In this document: positions 7,384 to 16,551 of the stretch, piece after piece
How positions within the stretch are numbered: position 1 is the first letter of the stretch
Layout: each line of letters starts with the position of its first letter
DNA from: an uncultured Prevotella sp.
Lineage (GTDB): Bacteria > Bacteroidota > Bacteroidia > Bacteroidales > Bacteroidaceae
Direction of reading: 5' to 3'
DNA length: 41,471 nt
NCBI GenBank assembly: GCA_905202125.1
Contig: CAJKQX010000013.1
Span: 1 to 41,471 of the forward strand
The notes under the pieces: model-generated
Told to the model about the DNA's origin: nothing
The model's database searches: none
Seen by the model: the letters and a program-made list of their open reading frames with translations, nothing else
Program-made: the position numbers and the translations under genes

Positions 7384-8448
7384 ATGGATATTGTAAATAA
7401 TCACTTAGTTATAATGGCCGGCGGAGTAGGTAGTCGTTTCTGGCCCATGAGTACATCCGACAGACCAAAACAGTTTATTGATGTTCTCGGTACCGGTAAA
7501 TCGTTGTTGCAGCTCACATATGATCGTTTCAAGGGTGTTTGCAATAAAGAAAATGTTTGGGTTGTAACCAATAAGATTTATTTTGATCTCGTACACGAAC
7601 AACTCCCTGAAATACCTGTGGACAATATCCTTCTTGAACCATGCCGACGCAATACGGCTCCTTGTATAGCATACGTGAGCTGGAAGATAAAGTCCATCAA
7701 TCCTAAAGCCAATATCGTGGTGACTCCGAGCGATCACATTGTGACCGATAGCAATGAATTCAACCGTGTGATTAAATCGTGCCTTGAATTTACGAGCGAT
7801 ACAGATGCTATCGTTACACTCGGTATCACTCCGACACGTCCCGAGACCGGTTATGGATACATTCAGGCCGATCTGAGCTCTCCGTCTCTCAGAAACAAGG
7901 AAATATTCAGAATAGATTCGTTCAGAGAGAAACCCGATTTAGAGACCGCCAAGCAATATATCAGTAAGAAAGAGTATTTCTGGAATGCCGGTATCTTTGT
8001 GTGGAATGTGAGCACAATTGTCAATGCTTACAGGGTGTACTGTCCGCAAATAAGCAAGATATTTGAGAATATGTTAAGCATTTATGGCACCGAAGTCGAA
8101 CGGGAGATGATTGACAAGTGCTATCCTGAGTGCGAAAATATATCTGTGGATTATGCAATAATGGAAAAAGTGGAGGATATATTCGTGTGTCCTTCAGATT
8201 TCGGATGGAGCGATTTGGGTTCGTGGAGCGCATTGCTGATGCAGACACATCGCGATCTTTACGGCAACAGTGCTATCGGTCAGAATATCAAATTGTATGA
8301 TTCCCACAATTGCATTGTCCATACCACAGGTGAGAAAAAAGTAGTCATTCAGGGCCTCGATGATTATATCGTAGCCGAAAAAGACGGTATGCTGTTGATT
8401 TGTAAACTCTCGGAAGAACAAAGAATAAGACAATTCTCGGAGGAATAA
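7384..8448 (+). CDS. manC: Mannose-1-phosphate guanylyltransferase
   Basis: A 354-residue nucleotidyltransferase making GDP-mannose from mannose 1-phosphate and GTP, used for GDP-mannose and GDP-fucose in surface polysaccharides and glycoproteins. It begins with the pyrophosphorylase signature MAGGVGSRFWPMS, followed by RPKQF; NTAPCIAY, VTPSDHIV, TRPETGYGYI, FREKPDLETA and YFWNAGIFVW are typical of the family. There is no C-terminal isomerase domain, so this is the short monofunctional form. It is monocistronic, bounded by its own promoter and a bidirectional terminator. Confidence 0.93.
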   Translation: MDIVNNHLVIMAGGVGSRFWPMSTSDRPKQFIDVLGTGKSLLQLTYDRFKGVCNKENVWVVTNKIYFDLVHEQLPEIPVDNILLEPCRRNTAPCIAYVSWKIKSINPKANIVVTPSDHIVTDSNEFNRVIKSCLEFTSDTDAIVTLGITPTRPETGYGYIQADLSSPSLRNKEIFRIDSFREKPDLETAKQYISKKEYFWNAGIFVWNVSTIVNAYRVYCPQISKIFENMLSIYGTEVEREMIDKCYPECENISVDYAIMEKVEDIFVCPSDFGWSDLGSWSALLMQTHRDLYGNSAIGQNIKLYDSHNCIVHTTGEKKVVIQGLDDYIVAEKDGMLLICKLSEEQRIRQFSEE

Positions 8449-8491
8449 TTGTCTGCCTTGCTGAGATACATTATCGGATAATGTGAAATGA

Positions 8492-8532
8492 AAATATCCA
8501 CAAAGGTTTGTTGAGATCCTTTGTGGATATTT
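8492..8532. terminator. Bidirectional terminator between manC and the DedA gene
   Basis: A perfect 15-bp stem (8492-8506 with 8518-8532) with an 11-base loop between two convergent genes. T tracts on both strands are modest. Confidence 0.85.
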
Positions 8533-8550
8533 GGGTTTATTATTGTCCTA

Positions 8551-9177
8551 TTATTTTTTCTTTTTCTTAATATAATATCTTATAACGAAGAATATCAAAA
8601 CAAGGACAAACACCGTGACGATAACCCATTTGATGTGATCGCTGTATTCGATAATCTTGTCATTCAATTCATTTTCCGGAACGAAAGAATGCAGATACCA
8701 TCCCAATGTAGCCAATACTATGTTCCAACAACCTGCTCCCAAGATAGTGTAAAGCAAGAATTTCCAGAAATTCATCTTTGCCAGGCCAGCCGGAATGGAT
8801 ATCAATTGTCGTATTACGGGCAACATACGGCCGGTGAGAGTGGCGACGGCACCATGATCGGCAAAGTATTTTTCGCTCTGCTCCATCTTTTTCTCATTGA
8901 GCAAACATAGCTTGCCCCATCTGCTGTTTACAAATCTATAAATAATGGGACGGCCCAAATAGTAAGCCAAAAGGTAATTGGCTGTCGCTCCTAAGGCTGC
9001 TCCTATTGTGGCAAACAGTACAACCAAGAAAACGTTTTGATTGCCGGATGCCGCGTGATAGGCCGCCGGAGCCACTACAATCTCTGATGGAAACGGAATA
9101 AATGTACTTTCGATAAACATCAATATCAGGATGGATGTGTAATTGAGGTTATCAAGTAAAGTTGAAATAATGTTCAT
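8551..9177 (-). CDS. DedA-family membrane protein
   Basis: A 208-residue polytopic inner-membrane protein of the DedA/VTT family, whose members act in phospholipid flipping and envelope homeostasis. Seen here: an N-terminal hydrophobic segment with FIESTFIPFPSEIVVAPA, LGATANYLLAYYLGRP, a central FADHGAVATLTGRMLPVIRQLISIPAG with the conserved arginines, and a C-terminal membrane helix ending in a lysine run. It is the last gene of the minus-strand glnS-TPR-dedA unit, 12 bases after the TPR gene. The exact substrate is unknown. Confidence 0.92.
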   Translation of the reverse strand: MNIISTLLDNLNYTSILILMFIESTFIPFPSEIVVAPAAYHAASGNQNVFLVVLFATIGAALGATANYLLAYYLGRPIIYRFVNSRWGKLCLLNEKKMEQSEKYFADHGAVATLTGRMLPVIRQLISIPAGLAKMNFWKFLLYTILGAGCWNIVLATLGWYLHSFVPENELNDKIIEYSDHIKWVIVTVFVLVLIFFVIRYYIKKKKK

Positions 9178-9189
9178 ATTGTTATAAAA

Positions 9190-10608
9190 TCATGATTGAT
9201 TAAACATGTAATTAAAATAATCTTTTGAATCTATATCTTCGGGAAACAGATGCCCTAAGACTGCTTTCGCCTCACTGGGATTGGTCTCGCATGCTCTTTT
9301 CAAATTGTGCATGAACTCGTTTTCTTTTTTCAACTGTTTGCAGCACAATGCCATGTACGAATAGCCTTCGGTCTGTCTGTTGTCCTGAAAGCCAGGTATC
9401 ATGTTGAATATCTTGTACGCCAACTCGTAATATCTGCAATCAAGAAACGATATCGCAATATGGAGCACGATGTGAGGAGCAAAGTCCGAACGGCGTATCG
9501 CATTCTTGAAACAAGTCTGTGCTTCTTCTATCATGTCGTGTTCCAAAAGGATATGTCCTCGCATGACTTCCATATCATTCTTGTCTACGGAAGGTAGCTC
9601 CTTGATTTTATCGATGTAGCTGAGGGCCTCTTCGGTTTTTCCGAGTAATGAAAGTGTGAATGCCAGTTCCAGATATATTTCTTTCAGATTAGCCGAATTG
9701 TGGTTTGCTTTCTGCTCTGCCTTTCGATACAACTGTTCGGCATCTGCCGGCCGGTTCATGTTGAGCAGTGTATTGCCTTGAAATATATATCCTGTCTCTT
9801 CGTCCGGACACAACATGGTGAATCGCTTATAATAATCAAGTGCTTCGTCATACTTGCCCAGATAAAGCAGTCCATTGGCTTTGTTCAGAATGGCTTCATC
9901 ATTTTGGGGATTTATCGCAATAGAATATTCGCTGCTCAAGATGGAATCCTTTATTTTGTTTTGTATGAATTGTGAAGATGCAAGATGATTCCACATACTC
10001 GTTGAGTACGGATTTTCGTCTATCAGTTCTTCGAAAATGTGTTCGCTCTCATCGTAATTTCCAGTGCCGAAAGCGATGCGTCCTTTCAGTTCCTTGTAGT
10101 CGGTCAGGTCTGTATCTTCGGACATGTTCAACCATAGTTCGGCATATTCATAAAGATTGTAGTCCGCAAAAATGGTTGCCACATCAAGTATGTAATCGGG
10201 TTTGTCGTCCTCACCCACTTTGTCTAAGCAATCATTCAGATATTCGGCTGCCTCCTCAATCTTGTCGTCAACAATCATTATTTCGGCAATGATATAAAAA
10301 TAATCAAGGTCCGATTTGTCAGATACCATGTCTGCGTAATGTTTTGCAAGCATGATATCGTTTTCTTCTATCAGTGCTATTCGTGCACGAAAGACATAAG
10401 GAATGGTCGCATCCGGATAGAGGTTTACGGCGTAGTCGATGGCTTGAAGAGCCTGATTAATATTGCGGTTCTTGTAATAGAACTCGGCAATATTAATCAT
10501 CTCGTCCAATTCCATGTAAATGCTGTCGTTGTTGGCAACAGCGTTTTCATATTTCTCTAAGTCACTTTTGAATTCCTGACTTTCGAAATATTGGTCGTTA
10601 TCAGTCAT
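9190..10608 (-). CDS. Tetratricopeptide-repeat protein
   Basis: A 472-residue protein made almost entirely of TPR-like helical pairs, for example AEFYYKNRNINQALQAIDYAVNLYP near residue 45 and further repeats through to about residue 430. It has no signal peptide, so it is probably a cytoplasmic scaffold. The N-terminus is acidic. It starts 3 bases after the glnS stop and ends 12 bases before the DedA gene, so it belongs to the glnS operon. No enzymatic motif is visible; its binding partner cannot be told from the sequence. Confidence 0.85.
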   Translation of the reverse strand: MTDNDQYFESQEFKSDLEKYENAVANNDSIYMELDEMINIAEFYYKNRNINQALQAIDYAVNLYPDATIPYVFRARIALIEENDIMLAKHYADMVSDKSDLDYFYIIAEIMIVDDKIEEAAEYLNDCLDKVGEDDKPDYILDVATIFADYNLYEYAELWLNMSEDTDLTDYKELKGRIAFGTGNYDESEHIFEELIDENPYSTSMWNHLASSQFIQNKIKDSILSSEYSIAINPQNDEAILNKANGLLYLGKYDEALDYYKRFTMLCPDEETGYIFQGNTLLNMNRPADAEQLYRKAEQKANHNSANLKEIYLELAFTLSLLGKTEEALSYIDKIKELPSVDKNDMEVMRGHILLEHDMIEEAQTCFKNAIRRSDFAPHIVLHIAISFLDCRYYELAYKIFNMIPGFQDNRQTEGYSYMALCCKQLKKENEFMHNLKRACETNPSEAKAVLGHLFPEDIDSKDYFNYMFNQS

Positions 10609-10611
10609 TCC

Positions 10612-12327
10612 TTATTTGTTCTGTTTCGCCCAGGTGTCCTTCAGTCCGACTGTTTTGTTGAATATGAGATGGTCTGTTGTGGAATCCGTATCGGCCATGA
10701 AATATCCTATTCGCTGGAATTGCAGATACTGGCCGGGTTTGCATCCGGCAACGAAATCCTCAACGTAGCAATTGTCAATGACGTTTACGCTGTCGCGATT
10801 TAGCAGTTCTCTGAAATCACGTTCGTCTGCCGAAGGATTCTCAACATTGAACAGTCTGTCGTAAATGCGTACTTGCGCTTTCTTGCAAGAGTCTGCCGAT
10901 ACCCAGTGAAGGGTTCCTTTCACCTTACGGTTTGCGCCTTCCAGTCCGCTCTTGCTCAATGGGTCATATTCTGCCAGTATCTCTACGACATTGCCATCCT
11001 GGTCTTTTTTGCATCCTGTACATTTTATTATGTAGGCATTTTTCAGTCTTACCTCTTTACCCGGAGACAGGCGGAAGAATTTCTTGGGAGCATCTTCCAT
11101 GAAATCATCGCGTTCGATCCACAGGTTCTTTGAGAATGTTATCCGGTGCGTTCCGTCTGCTTCATTCTCTGGATTGTTCACCGCTATCATCTCTTCTGTC
11201 TCGCCATCGGGATAGTTTGTGATAGTGAGTTTTACCGGATTGATTACAGCCGAAACTCTTAATGCACGTTTGTTCAGATCGTCACGTACGGCTGCCTCAA
11301 GCAGAGCCATATCGTTCAGCGCATCAAACTTGGTGTATCCGATGGAGTCAATGAATTTGCGAATGCTCTCCGGTGAATATCCTCTGCGGCGCATACCGCA
11401 CAAAGTGGGCATACGCGGGTCGTCCCAACCGCTTACGAAATGCTCGTTGACGAGTGCAAGCAACTTGCGCTTGCTCATTACGGTGTATGTCAGGTTCAGT
11501 CGGTTGAACTCAATCTGTCTCGGACGATTGTCGTTGATATTATCGGTTTCGTCGTTTTTCTCCTTGAGATAGTCAATGAATTTGTCATACAATGGACGGT
11601 GCGGTACGAACTCGAGTGTGCAGATGGAGTGCGTCACGCCTTCGAAATAATCGCTCTGACCATGTGCGAAATCATACATCGGGTAAGCATGCCACTTTGT
11701 TCCGGTACGATGGTGTGGCGTTTGTATTATTCGATAGATGATAGGATCGCGGAAATGCATGTTCGGATTGGCCATGTCCAACTTGGCTCTCAGCACCATG
11801 CTACCCTCCACAGCTTCGGGAGTGTTCATCTTGTTGAATAGTTCCAGATTCTCTTCAATTGGTCTGTTGCGATAGGGCGATTCTGTTCCGGGTGTTGTCG
11901 GAGTTCCTTTTTGTTCGGCTATTTGCTCGGATGTCTGTTCGTCCACATACGCATGACCGTTTTTAATCATCCATATTGCAAAATCCCATAACTTATCGAA
12001 ATAGTCGGAAGCATAATAAATATTACCCCATTTGAATCCCAGCCACGAAATATCATTAAGGATATTTTCTACGTACTCATTATTTTCTTTGGTCGGATTG
12101 GTATCATCAAAGCGCAGGTTGCATACCCCTTTGTATTTCTCGGCTATGCCAAAGTCCATGTAAATGGCCTTTGCGTGTCCTATATGAAGATAACCATTAG
12201 GCTCCGGGGGAAAGCGTGTTTGTATGCGGCCGGCGTTCTTGCCGTCTGCCAAATCATTTTCAACAATCTGCTCTACAAAGTTCAAGCTCTTTTTCTCATC
12301 GCTTGGTCGTTCTTCTATAATTGCCAT
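10612..12327 (-). CDS. glnS: Glutamine-tRNA ligase
   Basis: Class I aminoacyl-tRNA synthetase of 571 residues. The HIGH motif is in FPPEPNGYLHIGHAKA (H48-H51) and the KMSKS-type loop is VMSKRKL (about residues 283-289). RFDDTNP and the C-terminal two-barrel anticodon-binding region are typical of GlnRS rather than GluRS (VMSKR and EPNGYLHIGH instead of EPTGxLHIGG). Its presence shows that this organism charges tRNA-Gln directly. First gene of the glnS-TPR-dedA operon, with its own -7 element. Confidence 0.96.
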   Translation of the reverse strand: MAIIEERPSDEKKSLNFVEQIVENDLADGKNAGRIQTRFPPEPNGYLHIGHAKAIYMDFGIAEKYKGVCNLRFDDTNPTKENNEYVENILNDISWLGFKWGNIYYASDYFDKLWDFAIWMIKNGHAYVDEQTSEQIAEQKGTPTTPGTESPYRNRPIEENLELFNKMNTPEAVEGSMVLRAKLDMANPNMHFRDPIIYRIIQTPHHRTGTKWHAYPMYDFAHGQSDYFEGVTHSICTLEFVPHRPLYDKFIDYLKEKNDETDNINDNRPRQIEFNRLNLTYTVMSKRKLLALVNEHFVSGWDDPRMPTLCGMRRRGYSPESIRKFIDSIGYTKFDALNDMALLEAAVRDDLNKRALRVSAVINPVKLTITNYPDGETEEMIAVNNPENEADGTHRITFSKNLWIERDDFMEDAPKKFFRLSPGKEVRLKNAYIIKCTGCKKDQDGNVVEILAEYDPLSKSGLEGANRKVKGTLHWVSADSCKKAQVRIYDRLFNVENPSADERDFRELLNRDSVNVIDNCYVEDFVAGCKPGQYLQFQRIGYFMADTDSTTDHLIFNKTVGLKDTWAKQNK

Positions 12328-12352
12328 AATATTCTTTATTTATAGTATGTTG

Positions 12353-12360
12353 CAAAATTA
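12353..12360 (-). promoter_or_regulatory. -7 element (TAATTTTG) ahead of glnS
   Basis: Minus-strand match to TAnnTTTG, 25 bases before the glnS start. The gap 12328-12458 holds nothing else I recognise. Confidence 0.6.
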
Positions 12361-12458
12361 ATCAAAAATTTATTGATATGTTTGTAAGCCGTACAAATTT
12401 TGTCTTTAAGGCATTGAAAAATATTCGGTTGGCATGAATAATGGTTTAGTATAGCCGT

Positions 12459-14246
12459 TTATTCGTCCGATAAGTCCGTCACCATTTTCCTGTACATTGA
12501 CAACATCCTCGTACGTGAAACGCATCCCATAAGATGATTGTCTATGTCCACGACCGGCAAATAGTTGGCGTCTTCTTTTTCGAAAGTCTTCATCACGTCC
12601 TCCATCGGTTCGTTTATTCCGAGTTTTGTGGGCGTGGGTGTCATTATCTGTCTTACGCTGAAACGGTTGTACAGCTCGGTTCGGAACATGATATGTCTGA
12701 TTTTTGTGATGTCCACCTCACCTTTTATTATGCCGGCACTGTCGAGCACGGGGATGAAACTTGTCTGACTCTTGCTTATGACATTGACAAGCCGGCCCAG
12801 TGACATGTCTTCGCTTACGGGCGTATATTCTTTTTCGATTATGCTGTCGAGGCTCATCAATGTCAGAGCAGCCTTGTCTTTATGGTGAGTTATCAGTTTT
12901 CCTTCTCTTGCCAGACGCTTTGCATAGATGCTGTGGGGTTCGAATATGCTGATGGTCATCACCGAACACGTGCTGACTATCATCAGAGGCATGAAAAGAT
13001 TGTATCCGTTTGTGATTTCAGCTATAAGGAATATACCGGTCAGTGGGGCATGCATCACGCCGGCCATCACGCCGGCCATGCCCAAAAGGGTGAAATTTTT
13101 CTCGGGAATAAATACTCCTATCTGGTTGACGTTCCATAATCTTGCGAACAGAAAACCGCTGAATCCACCGATAAACAATGATGGTGCGAACGTACCGCCA
13201 CAACCACCCGCACCATTTGTTGCAGATGTTGCGAATACTTTTGTCAGTACGACAAGAGCTACATAAAGTATCAACAGATTGCCATGAGTGTAGAATAATG
13301 AATTGTTGAGCAGTCTGTTCCAGTCGGCCTCATTGTGTCCGTTGAGCAGAATGTTGATAGCATTGTATCCCTCACCGTAAAGCACCGGGAACAAGAAAAT
13401 CAGCGAACTAAGCATTATCCCACCCAAAAGAAGTTTGGTGTATCTGTAATTTTTTAGTTGTGCAAAAACATTTTCGCACAATCCCATAGCCCGTATGAAA
13501 TACAGACTCACAAGTCCGCAAAAGACTCCTAATAAGATGCTTGCCGGCACACGTTCGATAATCCACTCTCCCTCCAAATGAAATGTGAACAGCGAGTCGC
13601 TACCGATAAAGATGTATGTGAAACATGTCGCCGTGACGCACGACACGAGTATTGGTAACAACGAGGCCATCGACAAATCCACCATCAGCACCTCGAGCGT
13701 GAACACCAGTCCGGCAATCGGAGCCTTGAAAATTCCGGCAATGGCGGCAGCTGCTCCGCATCCCACGAGCAACATCAGTGTCTTGTTGTCCATTTTGAAT
13801 ATCTGTCCCAGATTGGAGCCAATGGCCGAACCCGTGAGCACAATCGGAGCCTCGGCTCCTACCGACCCTCCGAAACCGATAGTGATGGCTGACGCAATGA
13901 CGGATGTCCATGTGTTGTGGCCTTTCAGGCGTGATCGTTTGGTAGACATGGCATATAGTATCCGGGTAATACCATGCGAAATGTTGTCTTTGACAATATA
14001 TTTGACAAAGAGCATAGTGATGAAAATACCGATGACAGGGAACACCAGATAAAGGAAATTGTATGAGTTGTTGTCAAATTTTGATGTCAGCAACCATTGT
14101 ATCTCCTCGATAATCCAATGTAGTATGAACGCTGCCACCGATGCGAAAAAACCGATACAGAAAGCCAGAATGAGGGTCATCTGTCTTTCGGACAAGTGTT
14201 TCTTCAGTTCGGGCAACTTATCTATGATATCAGCTGTTTTTTTCAT
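12459..14246 (-). CDS. CLC-family chloride channel/transporter with CBS domains
   Basis: A 595-residue membrane protein. Residues about 25-440 form the multi-helix CLC core; GFGGSVGAEAPIVLTGSAIGS carries the candidate gating glutamate (E132), and GAGGCGGTFAPSLFIGG corresponds to the conserved GxFxP anion-binding segment. Residues about 455-595 form two cytoplasmic CBS domains (around ISKSQTSFIPVLD and VRQIMTPTPTKL), which usually bind adenine nucleotides and modulate gating. Channel versus proton-coupled antiporter cannot be decided here. It lies 55 bases downstream of sua5 on the same strand, probably cotranscribed. Confidence 0.93.
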   Translation of the reverse strand: MKKTADIIDKLPELKKHLSERQMTLILAFCIGFFASVAAFILHWIIEEIQWLLTSKFDNNSYNFLYLVFPVIGIFITMLFVKYIVKDNISHGITRILYAMSTKRSRLKGHNTWTSVIASAITIGFGGSVGAEAPIVLTGSAIGSNLGQIFKMDNKTLMLLVGCGAAAAIAGIFKAPIAGLVFTLEVLMVDLSMASLLPILVSCVTATCFTYIFIGSDSLFTFHLEGEWIIERVPASILLGVFCGLVSLYFIRAMGLCENVFAQLKNYRYTKLLLGGIMLSSLIFLFPVLYGEGYNAINILLNGHNEADWNRLLNNSLFYTHGNLLILYVALVVLTKVFATSATNGAGGCGGTFAPSLFIGGFSGFLFARLWNVNQIGVFIPEKNFTLLGMAGVMAGVMHAPLTGIFLIAEITNGYNLFMPLMIVSTCSVMTISIFEPHSIYAKRLAREGKLITHHKDKAALTLMSLDSIIEKEYTPVSEDMSLGRLVNVISKSQTSFIPVLDSAGIIKGEVDITKIRHIMFRTELYNRFSVRQIMTPTPTKLGINEPMEDVMKTFEKEDANYLPVVDIDNHLMGCVSRTRMLSMYRKMVTDLSDE

Positions 14247-14301
14247 TTTGATTAAGATTGCGATAGCCTGTTGCCGATTATCACTGTTTCTTTGTTTGGT
14301 A

Positions 14302-14871
14302 TTAAGGTCTTATTATTGTGACCACGCCGTCTGCTGTCAGTTTGATGATGCTGCTCGGTTTGTGTGGTTTGTGTTCCTGTCTGCGGGTCCAACACACATA
14401 GTCGGCCGCTTTGATAAGTTCAGGGTTTATGTCACAATAATTCTGTGCTGCCGGTTCGCCGCTTATGTTCACGCTTGTGCTCACAATCGGTTTTTGAAAT
14501 CTGTAACACAGTTCTTTTGAGAAAGCCTCTCGGGTTATGCGCATGGCTATGCTGCCATCCTCGGCTATCATGTTTTTCGCGAGATTTACGGCGTTGTCGA
14601 GTATCAATGTGGTTGGTTTGTCGGACAACTCCATGATATCCCAAGCCACATCAGGCACGTTTCTCACATATCTTTGCATTCTCACGTCAGAGTCGACAAG
14701 GCATATCAATGCTTTGGAGTCGTTGCGTTTTTTCATCTCATACACCTTAGCCACAGCCTCCTCGTTCGTCGCATCACAACCAATACCCCAAACAGTGTCA
14801 GTGGGGTAGAGTATTATTCCACCGTTGCGCATTGCATTCACGGCGTTTCTTATATCCGTTTCAAATGTCAT
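14302..14871 (-). CDS. L-threonylcarbamoyladenylate synthase (Sua5/YrdC family)
   Basis: A 189-residue cytoplasmic enzyme forming threonylcarbamoyl-AMP from threonine, bicarbonate and ATP, the first step of t6A37 modification of ANN-decoding tRNAs. Diagnostic segments are GGIILYPTDTVWGIGCDATN, VYEMKKRNDSKALICLV, KPTTLIL, AMRITRE and PIVSTSVNISGEPAAQNY. It is the short YrdC-like form without the Sua5 C-terminal domain. It has its own -7 element and is followed by the CLC gene. Confidence 0.93.
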   Translation of the reverse strand: MTFETDIRNAVNAMRNGGIILYPTDTVWGIGCDATNEEAVAKVYEMKKRNDSKALICLVDSDVRMQRYVRNVPDVAWDIMELSDKPTTLILDNAVNLAKNMIAEDGSIAMRITREAFSKELCYRFQKPIVSTSVNISGEPAAQNYCDINPELIKAADYVCWTRRQEHKPHKPSSIIKLTADGVVTIIRP

Positions 14872-14890
14872 CCTTTTAACTTTTAGAAAG

Positions 14891-14898
14891 CAAAAATA
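14891..14898 (-). promoter_or_regulatory. -7 element (TATTTTTG) ahead of sua5
   Basis: Minus-strand match to TAnnTTTG, 19 bases before the start codon, giving a very short leader. Confidence 0.55.
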
Positions 14899-15175
14899 AT
14901 AAAAAAAAAACAGACAATATTATTTAATACCGTTTAATTGCGAATAATTTTAAAGTGTGTACCTTTTAGAGTTAACAGCAAATGTAAAATAACTGAATTA
15001 TTTTCTATGGCGGATGATTTCTGCAAGTTTGGTGATTTGTTGGAAAAATATACGCTAAAAAATGTAGATGACGAGTTTGATTATTGAAGAATATAATACA
15101 AACGGAACATTTCAGACACAGGTGTTTTGAAGATATTATCGTTAATGTTCACGGAGCTATTGCCACTTATTGTTT

Positions 15176-15222
15176 CTTAAAAAGCCGTGAATCTATTTAC
15201 AACGTAAATTAGACCACGGCTT
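15176..15222 (-). terminator. Terminator of the minus-strand hydrolase cluster
   Basis: An 8-bp outer stem (15182-15189 with 15215-15222) plus an inner ATTTAC/GTAAAT pairing, followed on the minus strand by a T run. It lies downstream of the reductase stub. Confidence 0.7.
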
Positions 15223-15262
15223 GTTTATTTAGAACTGGTAGAACTCGTTTTAATTATCTGCG

Positions 15263-15391
15263 CTATCTTGAGCTTGTTCCGAAACTATCCAGTGCGGTGT
15301 AATATTCCTCACCGCTTATTTGTGCCACCATCGGGCAGTCGATGCGTCCGTCCACGGACATCATCATGTGACTAATAATATAAGGTCTCAT
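15263..15391 (-). pseudogene. Truncated RibD-C/dihydrofolate-reductase-like remnant (42 codons)
   Basis: The minus strand from the ATG at 15389-15391 reads MRPYIISHMMMSVDGRIDC, then PMVAQISGEEYYTALDSFGT and stops after 42 codons. The start matches the N-terminus of RibD C-terminal-domain (pyrimidine reductase/DHFR-fold) proteins, in which SVDGRID is the conserved first strand-helix. Full-length relatives are about 200-240 residues, so more than 80% is missing. It begins 20 bases after the hydrolase stop and before the cluster's terminator. I read it as the remains of a third gene in that operon. Confidence 0.75.
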
Positions 15392-15410
15392 AATCGTTTA
15401 TCTTTTTTTC

Positions 15411-16496
15411 TTATTTAATAAGGTTGGTCTTGAAGAAACCGTCAATGCGGTCGAATGGAATCTTTTCGATGTTGTCGTAGAGGTCGGTGTGGTCTGCGCC
15501 GTCTATGATTACCAGTTCTTTGTTGTCGCCTGTGAGTTGCTTGTACGCATCCTTGCTGAAATAGAGCGAATGGGCCTCCGAACCGTGGACTATCATCACC
15601 GGGTTGCGGATTTCACCGATATATGAAAGCAGCGGATGACTGAGGAATCCGAGGGCAACGGTGCGTAGTTTGCCGTTGTTGGAATTGGGCGAGCGTTTCT
15701 GATAGCCGCGGGATGTCTTGTAGAAGTCGTGATAGCGCTTTACGAATGTGGGAGCATTGTCTGGCACCGGGTCGATGACACCGCCGTCAACAGCATACGT
15801 GCCTTTGCGGTAGTCCTCTGTACGCTGGGCATTGAGAGTCAGCTTGAGTTTGTAGCGCTCGTCGGCGTTCATGCCGTCGAAATAGCCGTTGGCGATTACG
15901 CGGCACATGTCATACATCGTAGAGGTGACTGTCGCCTTGATGCGCGGGTCGTTGGCTGCGGCAGCAAGAGCGAAACCTCCCCATCCGCAGATGCCGAGAA
16001 TACCTACACGCTCAGGATCGACCTCCGGATTTGTCACAAGGTAATCAACAGCGGCACTGAAGTCGTCGACACTGATTTCGGGTGATGTGAGATAACGTGG
16101 TTCGCCGCCACTTTCACCATAGAATGAGGGGTCGAAGGCTATGGTAAGGAATCCACGCTCGGCAAGAGTCTGGGCATAGAGTCCAGATACTTGCTCCTTG
16201 TCGGCTCCGTAAGGGCCGCATACTGCGATAGCTGCATACGGACCTTCCGCGCCTTTGGGTTTGTACATATCGGCGGCAAGGGTGATGCCGTAGCGGTTGT
16301 GGAAAGTTACTTTTGAGTGTTCCACCTTGTCACTCTGCGGGAAAATCTTATCCCATTCGCTTGTCAAATTCATATTTTCCATATTTATTTTATTTGTTTT
16401 TTTCTGTGCCATGACGCTTTGAGGATTTAGGGTTGATACTATGGCGCAAACGATGAGCACCATTTTGATTTTCAATATGTTTACAGTCATTTTCAT
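15411..16496 (-). CDS. Exported alpha/beta hydrolase (dienelactone-hydrolase-like)
   Basis: A 361-residue alpha/beta hydrolase with an N-terminal signal peptide (about residues 1-30, ending SVMAQ), so probably periplasmic. The fold is seen from ITLAADMYKP through VCGPYGADKEQ, FDPSFYGESGG, the nucleophile-elbow position VGILGICGWGGFALAAA (C170-G174), IVHGSEAHSLYFSKDAY and the candidate catalytic histidine in IDGADHTDLYD. No serine sits at the elbow: C170 or nothing would be the nucleophile, as discussed in the findings. The substrate is unknown. ATGs at 16496 and 16490 are both possible starts. Neighbours on both sides are truncated genes. Confidence 0.85.
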   Translation of the reverse strand: MKMTVNILKIKMVLIVCAIVSTLNPQSVMAQKKTNKINMENMNLTSEWDKIFPQSDKVEHSKVTFHNRYGITLAADMYKPKGAEGPYAAIAVCGPYGADKEQVSGLYAQTLAERGFLTIAFDPSFYGESGGEPRYLTSPEISVDDFSAAVDYLVTNPEVDPERVGILGICGWGGFALAAAANDPRIKATVTSTMYDMCRVIANGYFDGMNADERYKLKLTLNAQRTEDYRKGTYAVDGGVIDPVPDNAPTFVKRYHDFYKTSRGYQKRSPNSNNGKLRTVALGFLSHPLLSYIGEIRNPVMIVHGSEAHSLYFSKDAYKQLTGDNKELVIIDGADHTDLYDNIEKIPFDRIDGFFKTNLIK

Positions 16497-16551
16497 TATT
16501 ATAATGTTTATTTGTCAAGACCTTTTCCATGAAGCCGTTTTGCAATCAAGA

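Larger units (their letters stand above)
14872..15262. other. Non-coding stretch between sua5 and the hydrolase cluster
   Basis: About 390 AT-rich bases. It holds the sua5 -7 element and the terminator of the minus-strand hydrolase cluster (15176-15222). A 26-codon open frame at 15007-15087 is too short and unsupported to call. Nothing else was recognised. Confidence 0.6.

Noticed and set aside
15007..15087. 26-codon open frame between sua5 and the hydrolase cluster
   Set aside because: Too short, with no recognisable family, promoter or coupling to a neighbour.
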